A stretch of 64,000 bases of DNA from Alkalihalobacterium elongatum (GCF_019024285.1 NZ_WMKZ01000001.1:372001-436000), one strand, 5' to 3'; shown: positions 28,378 to 37,216, counted from the first letter of the stretch. A program made the numbers and translations. The notes: generated from the sequence alone by a model not told the origin.

Positions 28378-28842
28378 ATGAAAAATGCAGAAATATTTGA
28401 AACCCATGTGAATTCAACAAGCTTAGAAAGATCCATCGCTTTTTATAAAAGTCTAGGTTTAGAATTAGCATATATTATCGAAGAACGAAGGGTGGCTTTT
28501 TTTTGGATAGGAGACCAATCAGTGAATAGACAGATGCTAGGGGTTTGGGAAAAGTCTGAAGAAATGTTCAGCAGATCACATTTCGCTTTTCATGTTTCAT
28601 ATGAAGATTTGATCAAGGTACCTGACTTTCTAAATAACAAAGGTATTTCACTAACCCCATCTTTTGGACTTGATACGAGTGAACCTGTTGTGCATACATG
28701 GATGCCTGCAGCTTGTTATTACTTCTTAGACCCAGACGGGAATTCATTAGAATATATAACGACATTAAACGATAAACCACATGATGTTGGAGTTGTGCAC
28801 CTCAGCACATGGAACGAACTCTGTAAAAAGAACGTACTATAA
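28378..28842 (+). CDS. VOC-superfamily (glyoxalase/bleomycin resistance-like) protein
   Basis: A 154-residue protein with two beta-alpha-beta-beta-beta units. It opens with IFETHVNSTSLERSIAFYKSLGLELAY, typical of the vicinal oxygen chelate fold, and ends with YYFLDPDGNSLEYITTL, which holds the usual C-terminal metal ligand Glu. The His of FETHV and the His of SHFAFHV are candidate metal ligands. Ribosome binding site AGAGGAGG. Possible roles are thiol transfer (FosB-like), glyoxalase or antibiotic binding; none is distinguishable here. Confidence 0.85.
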   Translation: MKNAEIFETHVNSTSLERSIAFYKSLGLELAYIIEERRVAFFWIGDQSVNRQMLGVWEKSEEMFSRSHFAFHVSYEDLIKVPDFLNNKGISLTPSFGLDTSEPVVHTWMPAACYYFLDPDGNSLEYITTLNDKPHDVGVVHLSTWNELCKKNVL

Positions 28843-28865
28843 TTTCTCCTTCTCGAGTATAAAAT

Positions 28866-28903
28866 GAACGAGGCTTAGCCCTACTTAATCCTAAACCTCG
28901 TTC
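28866..28903. terminator. Bidirectional terminator between the VOC gene and the DUF1906 gene
   Basis: GAACGAGG-C-TTAG pairs with CTAA-A-CCTCGTTC. It lies between convergent genes. Confidence 0.75.
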
Positions 28904-28930
28904 AATCTCTTCCCCCACTATATATATCTC

Positions 28931-29899
28931 TTATTCTGGCTGCCACAAATAATCAAAAATGATAGATTGAAATAAATTTGTATCGATGTTACAAGTCTCA
29001 GCATCGATGCCATATTGCCATGCCCAATTCAACCAATCGTTCGGTGCGGCTGGATTATAATCTTCGGGTGCATTTTCTTCTGTTGTAATACCGATTTGTG
29101 GTTGATTTGCCCAGACGATCATATTTTCAGCTATTTCTGGATTTTCGTTTATTGCCCCTTCATATGCAACATAAACATCACTTTCCTCATCAAATAGGCC
29201 ATATATAGCAGCATAATAAATTGATGGCTGTAGCGTGTCATACCACCCTTGTATAAAAGCTGAGTCTATCGGATATTCAGGTTCAACATTTGCAAAGATT
29301 GCTACCTGTTCGGGTACTCCGATCTCTTCAGCGTAAGCAATAGCTTGCTCCGCTTCTGCTACACCTTTCTCGTATGTTGTTCCATCTGTGAAGTGATTAT
29401 AGATAACTAGAATTGATACGCCTTGCTCATGAAGGAAATCTACTTCGTCTGTCGTTAACCCATAAGAAACTCCTTCTTTATCTTCGAGATATCTTCCCCA
29501 AATCTCTGGATCGCCAAAGTTTGATGTGACACAAGCAAATAATTCTTCAGTCGTCAAACTAGCTGAATCAACACCCCAAACGATCTCACCTGATTCTTCT
29601 TCATTCCCATTAATCGTTCCGTTTTCACCGTTCGTTTCTCCGTTCTCTCCATTTGTCTCTTCTCCGTTGCCCTCTCCATTATCTCCATTGCTGGTTTCCC
29701 CGTTTTCTTCTCCATTGCTTTCCCCGTTACTTCCATTTCCATTTTCTCGTTCTTCATCTTCTGCACCATTTTTTTCTCGATCTTCAAATTGGCCGTTTTC
29801 GCAAATAAGAGCTCGTTCGTAACCGTCATTTATCACAAAAAAGAAAAAGGAAGCAAAAGCCAAAATAAAAACGGTTGCTAGAACTAGATACTGACGCAC
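28931..29899 (-). CDS. Membrane-anchored DUF1906 (glycoside hydrolase-like) protein
   Basis: A 322-residue surface protein. An N-terminal span (residues 5-22) is followed by a charged low-complexity linker (about 38-105) built of Asn-Gly-Glu repeats, then a DUF1906/Rv2525c-like TIM-barrel domain from WGVDSASL to the C-terminus. That domain resembles GH25-type lysozymes and is thought to act on cell wall or as a binding module. It starts at GTG with GGAGGCG upstream. The codon-level repetition of the linker suggests slippage-driven length variation. Catalytic activity is unproven. Confidence 0.82.
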   Translation of the reverse strand: MRQYLVLATVFILAFASFFFFVINDGYERALICENGQFEDREKNGAEDEERENGNGSNGESNGEENGETSNGDNGEGNGEETNGENGETNGENGTINGNEEESGEIVWGVDSASLTTEELFACVTSNFGDPEIWGRYLEDKEGVSYGLTTDEVDFLHEQGVSILVIYNHFTDGTTYEKGVAEAEQAIAYAEEIGVPEQVAIFANVEPEYPIDSAFIQGWYDTLQPSIYYAAIYGLFDEESDVYVAYEGAINENPEIAENMIVWANQPQIGITTEENAPEDYNPAAPNDWLNWAWQYGIDAETCNIDTNLFQSIIFDYLWQPE

Positions 29900-30215
29900 T
29901 ATTTCGCCTCCCTACATTTGCAACGTCCATATATACTATTGCGTTTGTAGGAATGACGTGTAGGCGTGTACCTTGACATCAGCATTTTTTGAATTTTAAA
30001 CATTTTTATTTTTAGGCTATTTTTTTGTAACTTTATTTCCAAATCCTCCGTCTAATCGTATGGAAACACAAAACAATAAGTGGACTTAACTAGTGGAGGG
30101 CCCCTGCTAAGTTCAGTTCTGCAACTTTCTCAAACTAGTTTCTAACTGGCTAATTACGAAAATAAAACCTGAAAACTTTACGGCTTATAAAAAATCTAAA
30201 ACGAGGTGCATTCAA
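29900..30215. other. Divergent intergenic region, DUF1906 gene to LysM gene
   Basis: 316 bp. An imperfect inverted repeat around 30085-30118 with a GGGCCC centre is the only structure noticed. No promoter could be assigned with confidence. Confidence 0.4.
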
Positions 30216-31018
30216 ATGTTTAATATGAAAAAAAATGCGATAAAAGTAATGGCTTTATCACTTGGAATTACTGCTATGATTGGATTTGCTCAAAGTGCTG
30301 ATGCAGCAACTTATGAAGTAAAAAGAGGCGATACATTATTTCGAATTGCTCAAGAAAATAAGATGACAATCCATGAATTAAAACAAGTTAACAATTTAAG
30401 TAGCAACATCATTTTTCCAGGGCAAAAACTTCAAGTAAAGGACGCTGCCACTTCAACTTATTTAGTAAAAAGAGGTGACACCTTATACAGTATTGCTAAA
30501 AAGCAAAAGATGAGAGTTGAAGATTTAAAGAGATTAAACCATTTGAAATCAAATACGATCTTCCCAGGTCAGAAATTAGTGATTAAAGGTAAACCCATCA
30601 CTGACAACTCCACGCCAACAATGAACAAAGAAGTCAAACTTACGGTTCAAAACGGCTATCAGTTTGTAAAAGAAGAGCCAGGCAAATATCAACTTTTCTC
30701 CAAACGAGATACAGGATTTTTTGTAAGAGTAGAACTCGTTGACCCAACAGCTAATCTGGCAGACTTAAAGCAAAATGCTCAAGGTACTTGAAAACGACAG
30801 GGAATGTCAAAGAAGTCAAAGACCTAAAAAATGTTCATCCATTTTACAAGGGCTCAGAATTTTATTTCACAAGCTCAAACAAAAAGGTAAGGCAGAGTAT
30901 TGTAGTTAAAAAAATCAATGGCCAACTCGTCAAATTTACACTCCATCTCCTCGATAAAGAAGAGGCAGAAGATATTACACCTTCTTTATTAAATCAATTA
31001 CAAACTATTAAATTTTAA
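30216..31018 (+). pseudogene. Secreted double-LysM protein with an internal frameshift
   Basis: The first part (30216-30791) has a signal peptide (about residues 1-30, ending QSADA), two LysM domains (about 33-76 and 84-127, both starting YxVKRGDTL) and part of a C-terminal domain. It stops at TGA (30789-30791). In the -1 frame the reading continues without a break as YLKTTGNVKEVKDLKNVH to 31018, completing the domain. No slippery heptamer is visible at the junction, so a one-base deletion, natural or from sequencing, is the simplest cause. LysM domains bind peptidoglycan GlcNAc; the C-terminal domain is not recognised. Confidence 0.75.
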
Positions 31019-31036
31019 ATCTCCAAAGCAAAGCAA

Positions 31037-31070
31037 AAAGAGGATAACCATTATATGGTCATCCTCTTTA
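31037..31070. terminator. Bidirectional terminator between the LysM gene and the YckD-like gene
   Basis: AAAGAGGATAACCA pairs with TGGTCATCCTCTTT (one mismatch). It lies between convergent genes. Confidence 0.8.
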
Positions 31071-31094
31071 CACGTTTACAACAAACCACTTTAC

Positions 31095-31418
31095 TTAATG
31101 ATGTTTTCTCTTATGATCCCATTTCGGAATATAACCATTGTCTTCAAGCTTTTTATAATGACTTTCAAATTTTTTGATAATTTTATCCCCTTTTTCCTCG
31201 GTAAATACACCAAACTCTACATACTTCTCAATAATTTCTTTCTTCTTTTCTAAAGCTTCTTTATGTAAGGCACCCAATTCTTGTTTTTGTTCTTCTGTTA
31301 ACTCTACATCCTGGACTTCAGCTTTGTTATCGTTAAATTCTGCTTGTGCAGGTAACGGTCCAAATGACGTCAATGATAAAAATAAAGCTGAAAGTAAACT
31401 AATTGATATCTTCTTCAC
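31095..31418 (-). CDS. YckD-like secreted protein (DUF2680)
   Basis: A 107-residue protein with a cleavable signal peptide (about 1-26, ending PAQA) and a helical, charged mature part: LTEEQKQELGALHKEALEKKKEIIEKYVEFGVFTEEKGDKI, which matches the DUF2680/YckD family. The C-terminus is His-rich (HKRKHH). It starts at GTG with AGGGGTG upstream. Function of the family is unknown. Confidence 0.82.
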   Translation of the reverse strand: MKKISISLLSALFLSLTSFGPLPAQAEFNDNKAEVQDVELTEEQKQELGALHKEALEKKKEIIEKYVEFGVFTEEKGDKIIKKFESHYKKLEDNGYIPKWDHKRKHH

Positions 31419-31598
31419 ATCATCACCCCTTCAAAAAAGTCAATCTTAGTGTCCTTCTTAGTTGTTCTTTTATACTAATTTCCCCTTATTTTTCTATTTT
31501 TATTTTCACTTATGAGGAAACCAATACCTCAAAACTGCCTCTCTAAAATCAAAAAAGCAGAAGCTGCCTTAGCGACAATTTCCACTTCTTTTTCATTA

Positions 31599-32210
31599 TT
31601 ATTGATTTCCTTGTTTAACTAATCTTGCAATCTCTAATGTACGCTTTACTTGGTGCTGAACAGCAGGTTGAACATCCTCTTTCATATTTCCATCTTGATC
31701 AACTGTCACACTTGCACCATATGGGTTTCCGCCAGTTGTAAATAAAACAGGATCTGTGTATCCAGGTGCAGCAACAATAGCGCCCCAGTGGAACATAGAA
31801 GTATATAGCGATAAAATTGTTGCTTCTTGACCACCGTGTGCGTTTTGAGCTGAACTCATTGCACTCACTACTTTATTGATTAATTTCCCTTGGAACCAAA
31901 GTCCACCTGTTGTATCTAAAAATTGTTTCATTTGAGCTGGCATGTTACCAAAGCGAGTTGGTACACTAAAAATAATCGCATCGGCCCACTCCAAGTCTTG
32001 TAGCGTTACTTCAGGCACATCTTTTGTTGCTTCAACATGAGCTTTCCAGGCTGGGTTCGAATCAATCGCTTGTTGTGGAGCGAGTTCAGGCACTTTCAAC
32101 ACTTTGACGTTTGCTCCATTTTCTTGAGCTGCTTCTTCTGCCCATTTTGCTAATGTGTAGTTGGTACCAGTAGAACTGTAATAAATAATCGCTAAATTTA
32201 AATTTGACAT
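31599..32210 (-). CDS. wrbA: WrbA-type NAD(P)H:quinone oxidoreductase
   Basis: A 203-residue flavodoxin-fold enzyme. The FMN phosphate loop is YYSSTGTNYTLA (residues 11-22); PTRFGNMPAQMKQFLDTTGGLW (about 79-100) and a later FHWGAIVAAPGY are WrbA hallmarks. It reduces quinones by two electrons, avoiding semiquinone toxicity. It lies next to an mhqR-type repressor gene and has two MhqR-like operators upstream, which suggests induction by quinones or catechol-like electrophiles. Confidence 0.9.
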   Translation of the reverse strand: MSNLNLAIIYYSSTGTNYTLAKWAEEAAQENGANVKVLKVPELAPQQAIDSNPAWKAHVEATKDVPEVTLQDLEWADAIIFSVPTRFGNMPAQMKQFLDTTGGLWFQGKLINKVVSAMSSAQNAHGGQEATILSLYTSMFHWGAIVAAPGYTDPVLFTTGGNPYGASVTVDQDGNMKEDVQPAVQHQVKRTLEIARLVKQGNQ

Positions 32211-32260
32211 TATCGTATGACACTCTCCTTTTTATTTAAACAATAACTATTTATCTTAAA

Positions 32261-32276
32261 ATCTCGACTTCAAATA
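32261..32276. promoter_or_regulatory. MhqR-like operator, wrbA-proximal
   Basis: ATCTCGACTTCAAATA is an imperfect match to the MhqR consensus ATCTCGAATTCGAGAT. A further half-site, CCGAGAT, is at 32285-32291. It lies 50-80 nt upstream of the wrbA start. Confidence 0.55.
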
Positions 32277-32411
32277 ATTTGATCCCGAGATACTTAAGCA
32301 AAAAATACATTAAAATATCACTGAAAAACTAAGGGGGTTATCTTGAACAATAGTTAATTATGTTTTTGATACCCTTTAATCATTTTATTAAAACTACCTT
32401 TATTTAATTAT

Positions 32412-32432
32412 TCTCGAATTCGAGATATTATA
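32412..32432 (-). promoter_or_regulatory. MhqR operator plus -10 box of a wrbA promoter
   Basis: TCTCGAATTCGAGA (32412-32425) is a perfect 14-bp palindrome. On the minus strand TATAAT (32432-32427) directly precedes it, the same layout as at the mhqR promoter. The -35 would lie in the end of mhqR and is weak. The leader to wrbA would be about 200 nt. Confidence 0.7.
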
Positions 32433-32450
32433 TAAAGAAATTAGAGCGCT

Positions 32451-32894
32451 TTAAGCGTTCGTCCCTAATTTCTTTAATAAATTAATTAATGTTTCTCGTT
32501 CCCCTTGGTCTAGACTGGAGAAAATATTCTCAATTGCTTTCTTATGACTCGGAAATATTTTTCTCATTAGTTCCATGCCTTGCTCGGTGATTGCCGCATA
32601 CGTAACCCGACGATCCTTTGGACATGATTTCCGAACTATTAAGCTTTTCTTTTCTAATTTATCTACAACATACGTAATACTACCACTAGCTAATAATACC
32701 CTTTTACCTATTTGCTGAATCGCTTGATCCCCTTTATGAAATAGTAGTTCTAATACAGCGAACTCTGTGGGGTTTAATCCGTAGCGACGAATATCTTCCT
32801 CTACGCGATCAGCAACGGCACGGTGCGCACGGGATAATACGATAAATGATTTTAATGCAAGTTCTTCGTTTTGTAATTTTATCTCTTTTGCCAC
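32451..32894 (-). CDS. mhqR: MarR-family repressor MhqR (quinone/electrophile responsive)
   Basis: A 147-residue MarR-type winged-helix dimer. SRAHRAVADRVEEDIRRYGLNPTEFAVLELL and LLASGSITYVVDKLEKKSL (recognition helix) closely follow B. subtilis MhqR (YkvE). The GTG at 32894 is chosen because AAGGA is 10 nt upstream; the TTG at 32903 is too near. MhqR represses azoreductases, dioxygenases and quinone reductases and is inactivated by quinone stress. Three copies of its known operator type occur around it, one just downstream of its own -10, indicating autoregulation. Confidence 0.9.
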   Translation of the reverse strand: MAKEIKLQNEELALKSFIVLSRAHRAVADRVEEDIRRYGLNPTEFAVLELLFHKGDQAIQQIGKRVLLASGSITYVVDKLEKKSLIVRKSCPKDRRVTYAAITEQGMELMRKIFPSHKKAIENIFSSLDQGERETLINLLKKLGTNA

Positions 32895-32916
32895 ATGAAC
32901 CAAATCCTTATTTATT

Positions 32917-32932
32917 ATCTCGAATTCAAGAT
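32917..32932. promoter_or_regulatory. MhqR operator at the mhqR promoter
   Basis: ATCTCGAATTCAAGAT (15 of 16 to the palindromic consensus) lies 2 nt downstream of the -10 box, covering the transcription start. Autorepression is expected. Confidence 0.8.
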
Positions 32933-32934
32933 AA

Positions 32935-32964
32935 ATTATATAATTATTTATCCCCTTCTGTCAA
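32935..32964 (-). promoter_or_regulatory. Sigma-A promoter of mhqR
   Basis: On the minus strand: TTGACA (32964-32959), 18-bp spacer, TATAAT (32940-32935), both consensus. Confidence 0.85.
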
Positions 32965-33015
32965 CACTAATTTTGAGGTAGAGTAAAGATGCTCCACCTC
33001 AGCTAATCTTATTTT

Positions 33016-34218
33016 TTAATTATCCACCTTATCTAAAAATCCATCAGTTCGGATACCTGCACGTCGGATGTAAACACTTGTTACGACATCGATTTCTGCC
33101 TTGGTAAATTCATCATCCCAATTAGCTTTTATCTCTTTAAACTTTCTAGGATGTTGCCGGTGAAACGTATTTCCAAAACCAAATATATCTATACCATAGG
33201 TTTGCTGAACCTTTTGGACAGTACCCTTTATCTCCTCTTCAATATAATTATCAATAAATTCTTGATACTTTCTATACGTTTCAATTGACGTTAAGTCATC
33301 TGCACATTGCGAGGACTGCAACACTGCTTCCAGTAAAATGTCAACCGTAATTTTGGGCTTATTATCTGTGTACGAAGTTTTTATCTTTGTAGACGAATTT
33401 TTTACTCTTATACCTATAAATTTATTTTCACTACACGGAACACTTAGCGTCGTAAACTTAATTTCATCTTGCGTCCATAAATAATTTCTCGTGTCTCCAT
33501 TGTTTAAATAGCCTACTAACTTGTCATTATTAAATACAGCTATACCGTCGACTATGACTATTGGTTCTGGTCGCAAATTCTGAATATGTCCTACATTTTG
33601 TCCTTTATTAGGGTCACCATCGATTGTCATTGCTGCAGTTACTGGATGCCTGCCACTCGTAGTTATCGCACGAATAAAGTCCGTTAAACGAACTTTTGGT
33701 TCCCCGCCCCACTCTTCTTCCATCGTATCTATTTGTATAGATAATTTTAGTGAAGGAACTTTTTGAATGGGATATGTAGTACTAATCATATCTTCAGCTT
33801 TAACTCCATGGGCAATAATTATTTTAAAATCATTTCGAAATTCAGCATTTCGTTCTAAGTATTGAAAGAATTCACCTACACCTTCTCTTGCCAATTCTTC
33901 ATCAATGACTACCGTTTGAATGTGAGAAAAGATCGGTCTTCTTGTATAACCTACATTCATTTTATCCACTAACTCTGCGATTGTATTTCCTTCTATTCCG
34001 TATACGATCGCTGGTGCTCCACCTTCACTTTCCCCTTCATAGATTTGCTTAGCATTAATGGCCTCCACTGATAAGCGCAACCTCTCTTCGGTCCCTTTAT
34101 GTAGGGCCATCCCACTTACAACTGAAATATCATTTAACTCATTTCGGTCCCAACAACCCGTTACTATAATTATAAATGAAAGACAGATAAGCATTATATA
34201 ATTATTGGAGCGCCCCAT
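33016..34218 (-). CDS. Ger(x)C-family spore germination lipoprotein
   Basis: A 400-residue germinant-receptor C subunit. The signal peptide ends in VTGCWDRNELND, with the lipobox Cys and the near-invariant WDRxEL of GerC proteins. The GMALHKGTEERLRLSVEAI and FSHIQTVVIDEELAREG segments are typical, and the C-terminal half has the IFGFGNTFHRQHPRKF segment. It sits 1 nt after the A-subunit gene. The lipoprotein lies on the outer face of the inner spore membrane. No ligand can be assigned. Confidence 0.93.
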   Translation of the reverse strand: MGRSNNYIMLICLSFIIIVTGCWDRNELNDISVVSGMALHKGTEERLRLSVEAINAKQIYEGESEGGAPAIVYGIEGNTIAELVDKMNVGYTRRPIFSHIQTVVIDEELAREGVGEFFQYLERNAEFRNDFKIIIAHGVKAEDMISTTYPIQKVPSLKLSIQIDTMEEEWGGEPKVRLTDFIRAITTSGRHPVTAAMTIDGDPNKGQNVGHIQNLRPEPIVIVDGIAVFNNDKLVGYLNNGDTRNYLWTQDEIKFTTLSVPCSENKFIGIRVKNSSTKIKTSYTDNKPKITVDILLEAVLQSSQCADDLTSIETYRKYQEFIDNYIEEEIKGTVQKVQQTYGIDIFGFGNTFHRQHPRKFKEIKANWDDEFTKAEIDVVTSVYIRRAGIRTDGFLDKVDN

Positions 34219-34219
34219 T

Positions 34220-35794
34220 CTATCCCCCGCTTTCTTTACTAGACGACTTACTTACAATTTTTGTCTTCAAGTATGTTGGTCGGAGGTTTGTCTTCTGAAA
34301 AGGAAGTCGTACGAAAACATCTTTTTGGTCCTCGATGATAAACGGACCTAACGGAGCAAAGTAAGGTACACCAAATGAACGTAAACTAATTAAATGTAGT
34401 AGAATGGCTAAGAGGCCGACTAGCGTACCAAACATCCCTAGCGCTGCCGTGATAAAAATAAGTCCAAACCTCAATAAACGAACAGAATTGGCAAAACTAT
34501 AGATCGGAGATACGAATCCTGCCATCGCTGTTAAGGCGACGATAATAACTAAGAAGTTAGATACAACACCTGCTTCAACAGCTGCTTGTCCAATAACAAG
34601 CGCCCCGACAATGGATACCGTTTGTCCGACTACTCTAGGCATCCGAACCCCAGCTTCCCTTAGTATCTCAAACGTAATTTCCATCAACAATAACTCTAAC
34701 ACAGCTGGAAATGGAACTCCTTCACGCTGCGCTTGAATACTTATTAATAAATCTGTCGGAATGAGTCCATGATGAAAGGTTGTAAGAGCTATATAGATAG
34801 CAGGTAAACATAAAGCTAAGAAAAAAGATATGTATCTTATTAAACGTATAAAAGATGTCATCATATACTTCTGATAGTAATCTTCACTCACTTGGAAAAA
34901 ATCTACAAATACAACAGGCGCACTAACGACATATGGACTCCCATCTACTAGTAAAACGAACTTCCCATCCATTAAATGAGATGAGATCGTATCGGGACGA
35001 TCAGTATGATACGTTAATGGAAATGGTGTGAGTGTTGTATCACTAATGATCTCTTCCAAATTCCCAGAATCGTATATGGCATTAATGTTAGCTTCTGAAA
35101 CTCTACGCCGCGCTTCATTTACAAGATCTGTATTAGCGATATTCTTAATATATCCCAAATAGACTGTAGTCTTAGTTTCAGTCCCAACTGTAAAACTTTC
35201 AAACTTAAGCGAGGGGTTTTTAACGGTCCGCCGAATTAAGCTTACGTTTGTATTAATTGACTCTGTAAAACTATGCTGCGGACCGCGAACAATCGTCTGT
35301 GTTTCCGAAATCGAAATATCCCGTTCCTGAGTAGTCACTACATTAATAGCCAGAGCGTAAGATAGGCCTTCTAAAAAGATCACAGCATACCCTAACAGCA
35401 CATACCACACCACTTCATGTTCATGCTCAATTAAAAAACATTCATGACTTGAAAAATATTTTTTATAAAGATGACTTAATTGTTCTCTCGTCTCAAGCAA
35501 CATTTCATCTTCTAATTCAGCTAAAGTATCCGTGATTTGTTTGGCAACCATATTGAGATCAACCATGGTTTTTAAATAAACGATAACGGCAGCTTGTTGT
35601 CCGATTTTCATCTCTTCCATTAGAAAATCAAAATTTCCTTCAAATACACTTTGAACTTGTTTTTTGTTTAGCTTTAAATATCTAGAGATGGTCGTTTGCG
35701 ATTGCCCTGTTTCTAAAAGTTCAGCGGGAGTACGAACGTCGCTTTTAGACCTTGTTTTTACTCTACTCTTTATTCTTTTTCTAAATATACTCAT
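34220..35794 (-). CDS. GerA-family spore germination protein (A subunit)
   Basis: A 524-residue receptor A subunit: a long hydrophilic N-terminal domain (about 1-290, including RGPQHSFTESINTNVSLIRRT) followed by five or so spans (from about 305, ISFFLALCLPAIYIAL, to 480) with the family-typical GLIPTDLLISIQAQREGVPFPAVLELLLMEITFEILREAG region. It begins in the ATGA overlap with the B-subunit stop, so synthesis of the subunits is coupled. Together with B and C it forms a nutrient-gated channel complex. Confidence 0.94.
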   Translation of the reverse strand: MSIFRKRIKSRVKTRSKSDVRTPAELLETGQSQTTISRYLKLNKKQVQSVFEGNFDFLMEEMKIGQQAAVIVYLKTMVDLNMVAKQITDTLAELEDEMLLETREQLSHLYKKYFSSHECFLIEHEHEVVWYVLLGYAVIFLEGLSYALAINVVTTQERDISISETQTIVRGPQHSFTESINTNVSLIRRTVKNPSLKFESFTVGTETKTTVYLGYIKNIANTDLVNEARRRVSEANINAIYDSGNLEEIISDTTLTPFPLTYHTDRPDTISSHLMDGKFVLLVDGSPYVVSAPVVFVDFFQVSEDYYQKYMMTSFIRLIRYISFFLALCLPAIYIALTTFHHGLIPTDLLISIQAQREGVPFPAVLELLLMEITFEILREAGVRMPRVVGQTVSIVGALVIGQAAVEAGVVSNFLVIIVALTAMAGFVSPIYSFANSVRLLRFGLIFITAALGMFGTLVGLLAILLHLISLRSFGVPYFAPLGPFIIEDQKDVFVRLPFQKTNLRPTYLKTKIVSKSSSKESGG

Positions 35795-36903
35795 ACGTCT
35801 AGACCTCCTGTACTAGACTGACTCTTCCGCTGTTTAATAAGCAGAATTAGACCAAGTAAAATCGGAATTCCGAATTGAAAAGGCAAATGAAGAAAATATG
35901 GTACAAGTGCTAAACCTTCTTCGTAATGCTCAACAATATTTTCCGCGATTATTACCGAGAAGAATGCTAGCAGCATTGAGGTAGGAAATAAAAAAGCTCT
36001 ATAAGGAATTTTAAATAAATGTTCTAGGCCTTTTAATCCTCCATACAAAAAAATACCTGCCTTAATCATAATTCCAAACATTAAAGTAAAGACAATGAGG
36101 ATATCAACTCGTTCGAAAAAATCAAACACTTCTATTTCCCTAGCTGCGACTAAAAGTGGAAAACTAGACCGAACTTTAATATCGACTCCTAACGTGGTAA
36201 TTTGAATGACATTGGAATAGGCAATTAACAAGCCACTTAAAATGACGGCTATTACTCCAACTTTTCTGACATAATGAAAATGATTGGTTTGTGTCATCAA
36301 TATTGTACATACAATAAGTTCGCCATAAGGAAACGTAACCATTGTTGGAAAAACTGCGTCTAAAACAGGTCCCAATCCATCTTCTAAAACAGGTAGAAGT
36401 CGATTGAATTCAAGATCCCCACCAATAAACAAGAAAACTCCAACTAAAAGTAATGAAAGTACAATAAATGGGCCGATAACTTCAGTCATTCTTGCAAACA
36501 CTTCAATACCCAGATAGAGCGCATACGCTAATAATAAGCACATAACTAATGGGACAACCTCAACAGGCGTTAATGGGAGAATAGTTGTTAAAATCAACTC
36601 TCCAAAATCTCTTAATACCCTAGCCGCAATATAAAGGAAATAAATGATATAAAAAAATATAATGGCTTTTCCAACTACTTTGCCAAATCCTGCCTCAATT
36701 AGTTCAAAGATATTCTTTCCTGGAATTCGACTTAATAGTATAAAATACCCAATTACAATAATAACTCCAAGTGACAATGCAATAAGTTCAGCCAACCAAT
36801 AATCTTGTTTAGCCTCTTCACCCGCACCTACAACAACAGCGCTCCCTACTAAAAAAATATTTAAAATAATAAATAATTGCCAAAGTGATATTCTTTCTTT
36901 CAT
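35791..36903 (-). CDS. GerB-family spore germination permease (B subunit)
   Basis: A 370-residue, ten-span protein of the endospore germination permease family, related to amino-acid/polyamine transporters; this subunit binds the germinant. Start LWQLFIILNIFLVGSAVVVGAGEEAKQDYW matches the first span region, with PLTPVEVVPLVMCLLLAYALYLGIEVFARM in the middle. Its ATG shares one base with the stop of the small D gene, and its stop overlaps the A gene by 4 nt. Confidence 0.93.
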   Translation of the reverse strand: MKERISLWQLFIILNIFLVGSAVVVGAGEEAKQDYWLAELIALSLGVIIVIGYFILLSRIPGKNIFELIEAGFGKVVGKAIIFFYIIYFLYIAARVLRDFGELILTTILPLTPVEVVPLVMCLLLAYALYLGIEVFARMTEVIGPFIVLSLLLVGVFLFIGGDLEFNRLLPVLEDGLGPVLDAVFPTMVTFPYGELIVCTILMTQTNHFHYVRKVGVIAVILSGLLIAYSNVIQITTLGVDIKVRSSFPLLVAAREIEVFDFFERVDILIVFTLMFGIMIKAGIFLYGGLKGLEHLFKIPYRAFLFPTSMLLAFFSVIIAENIVEHYEEGLALVPYFLHLPFQFGIPILLGLILLIKQRKSQSSTGGLDV

Positions 36904-37142
36904 TACAGCCTCTCTTGTTCCTGTTGATTTTTACTCTTCTTCCCTTGTATGTCCTGATAGATTGCTGCTATTAAACCAATAACAGCTGCAGAGACGACAA
37001 TCGTTCTCCTTGACCCCATTTCAAACCAAATTAAAAATAGAATGCTTTCCATTAATGAAAGGTGACCATATACAAAAAAATTTAAGATTGTCATCAGAGA
37101 AACCATTCCGAATAAAACGACAAAAAAAGCGATTGTTACCAT
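36903..37142 (-). CDS. Germinant receptor D subunit (small two-span membrane protein)
   Basis: A 79-residue protein with two hydrophobic spans (about 3-25 and 48-65) and a basic Gln/Lys-rich tail. Small proteins of about 75 residues with two spans are known as D subunits encoded in or near Bacillus ger operons and modulate germination. Here the gene is first in the operon and overlaps the B gene by one base, so it is made in step with the receptor. The AGGTGG ribosome binding site precedes the ATG. Confidence 0.75.
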   Translation of the reverse strand: MVTIAFFVVLFGMVSLMTILNFFVYGHLSLMESILFLIWFEMGSRRTIVVSAAVIGLIAAIYQDIQGKKSKNQQEQERL

Positions 37143-37172
37143 AAATCCACCTATTCCAAACCGTTATTTTTC

Positions 37173-37202
37173 TAGTATTTTCTTTGTATAAACCTTTTAT
37201 GT
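37173..37202 (-). promoter_or_regulatory. Sigma-G-like promoter of the germination operon
   Basis: On the minus strand ACATA (37202-37198), an 18-bp spacer and AATACTA (37179-37173), close to the sigma-G/F pattern GHATR-N18-CATWHTA. It lies about 30 nt upstream of the D gene. Forespore expression fits receptor genes. Confidence 0.55.
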
Positions 37203-37216
37203 ACTTAAGTTCAATT

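Noticed and set aside
29526-29822. ORF on the opposite strand of the DUF1906 linker
   Set aside because: It is a shadow of the repetitive Asn-Gly-Glu coding region and has Ser/Pro/Phe low complexity.
30788-31018. Independent small gene after the LysM protein
   Set aside because: Its start has no ribosome binding site and its sequence continues the interrupted domain, so it was merged as a frameshift.
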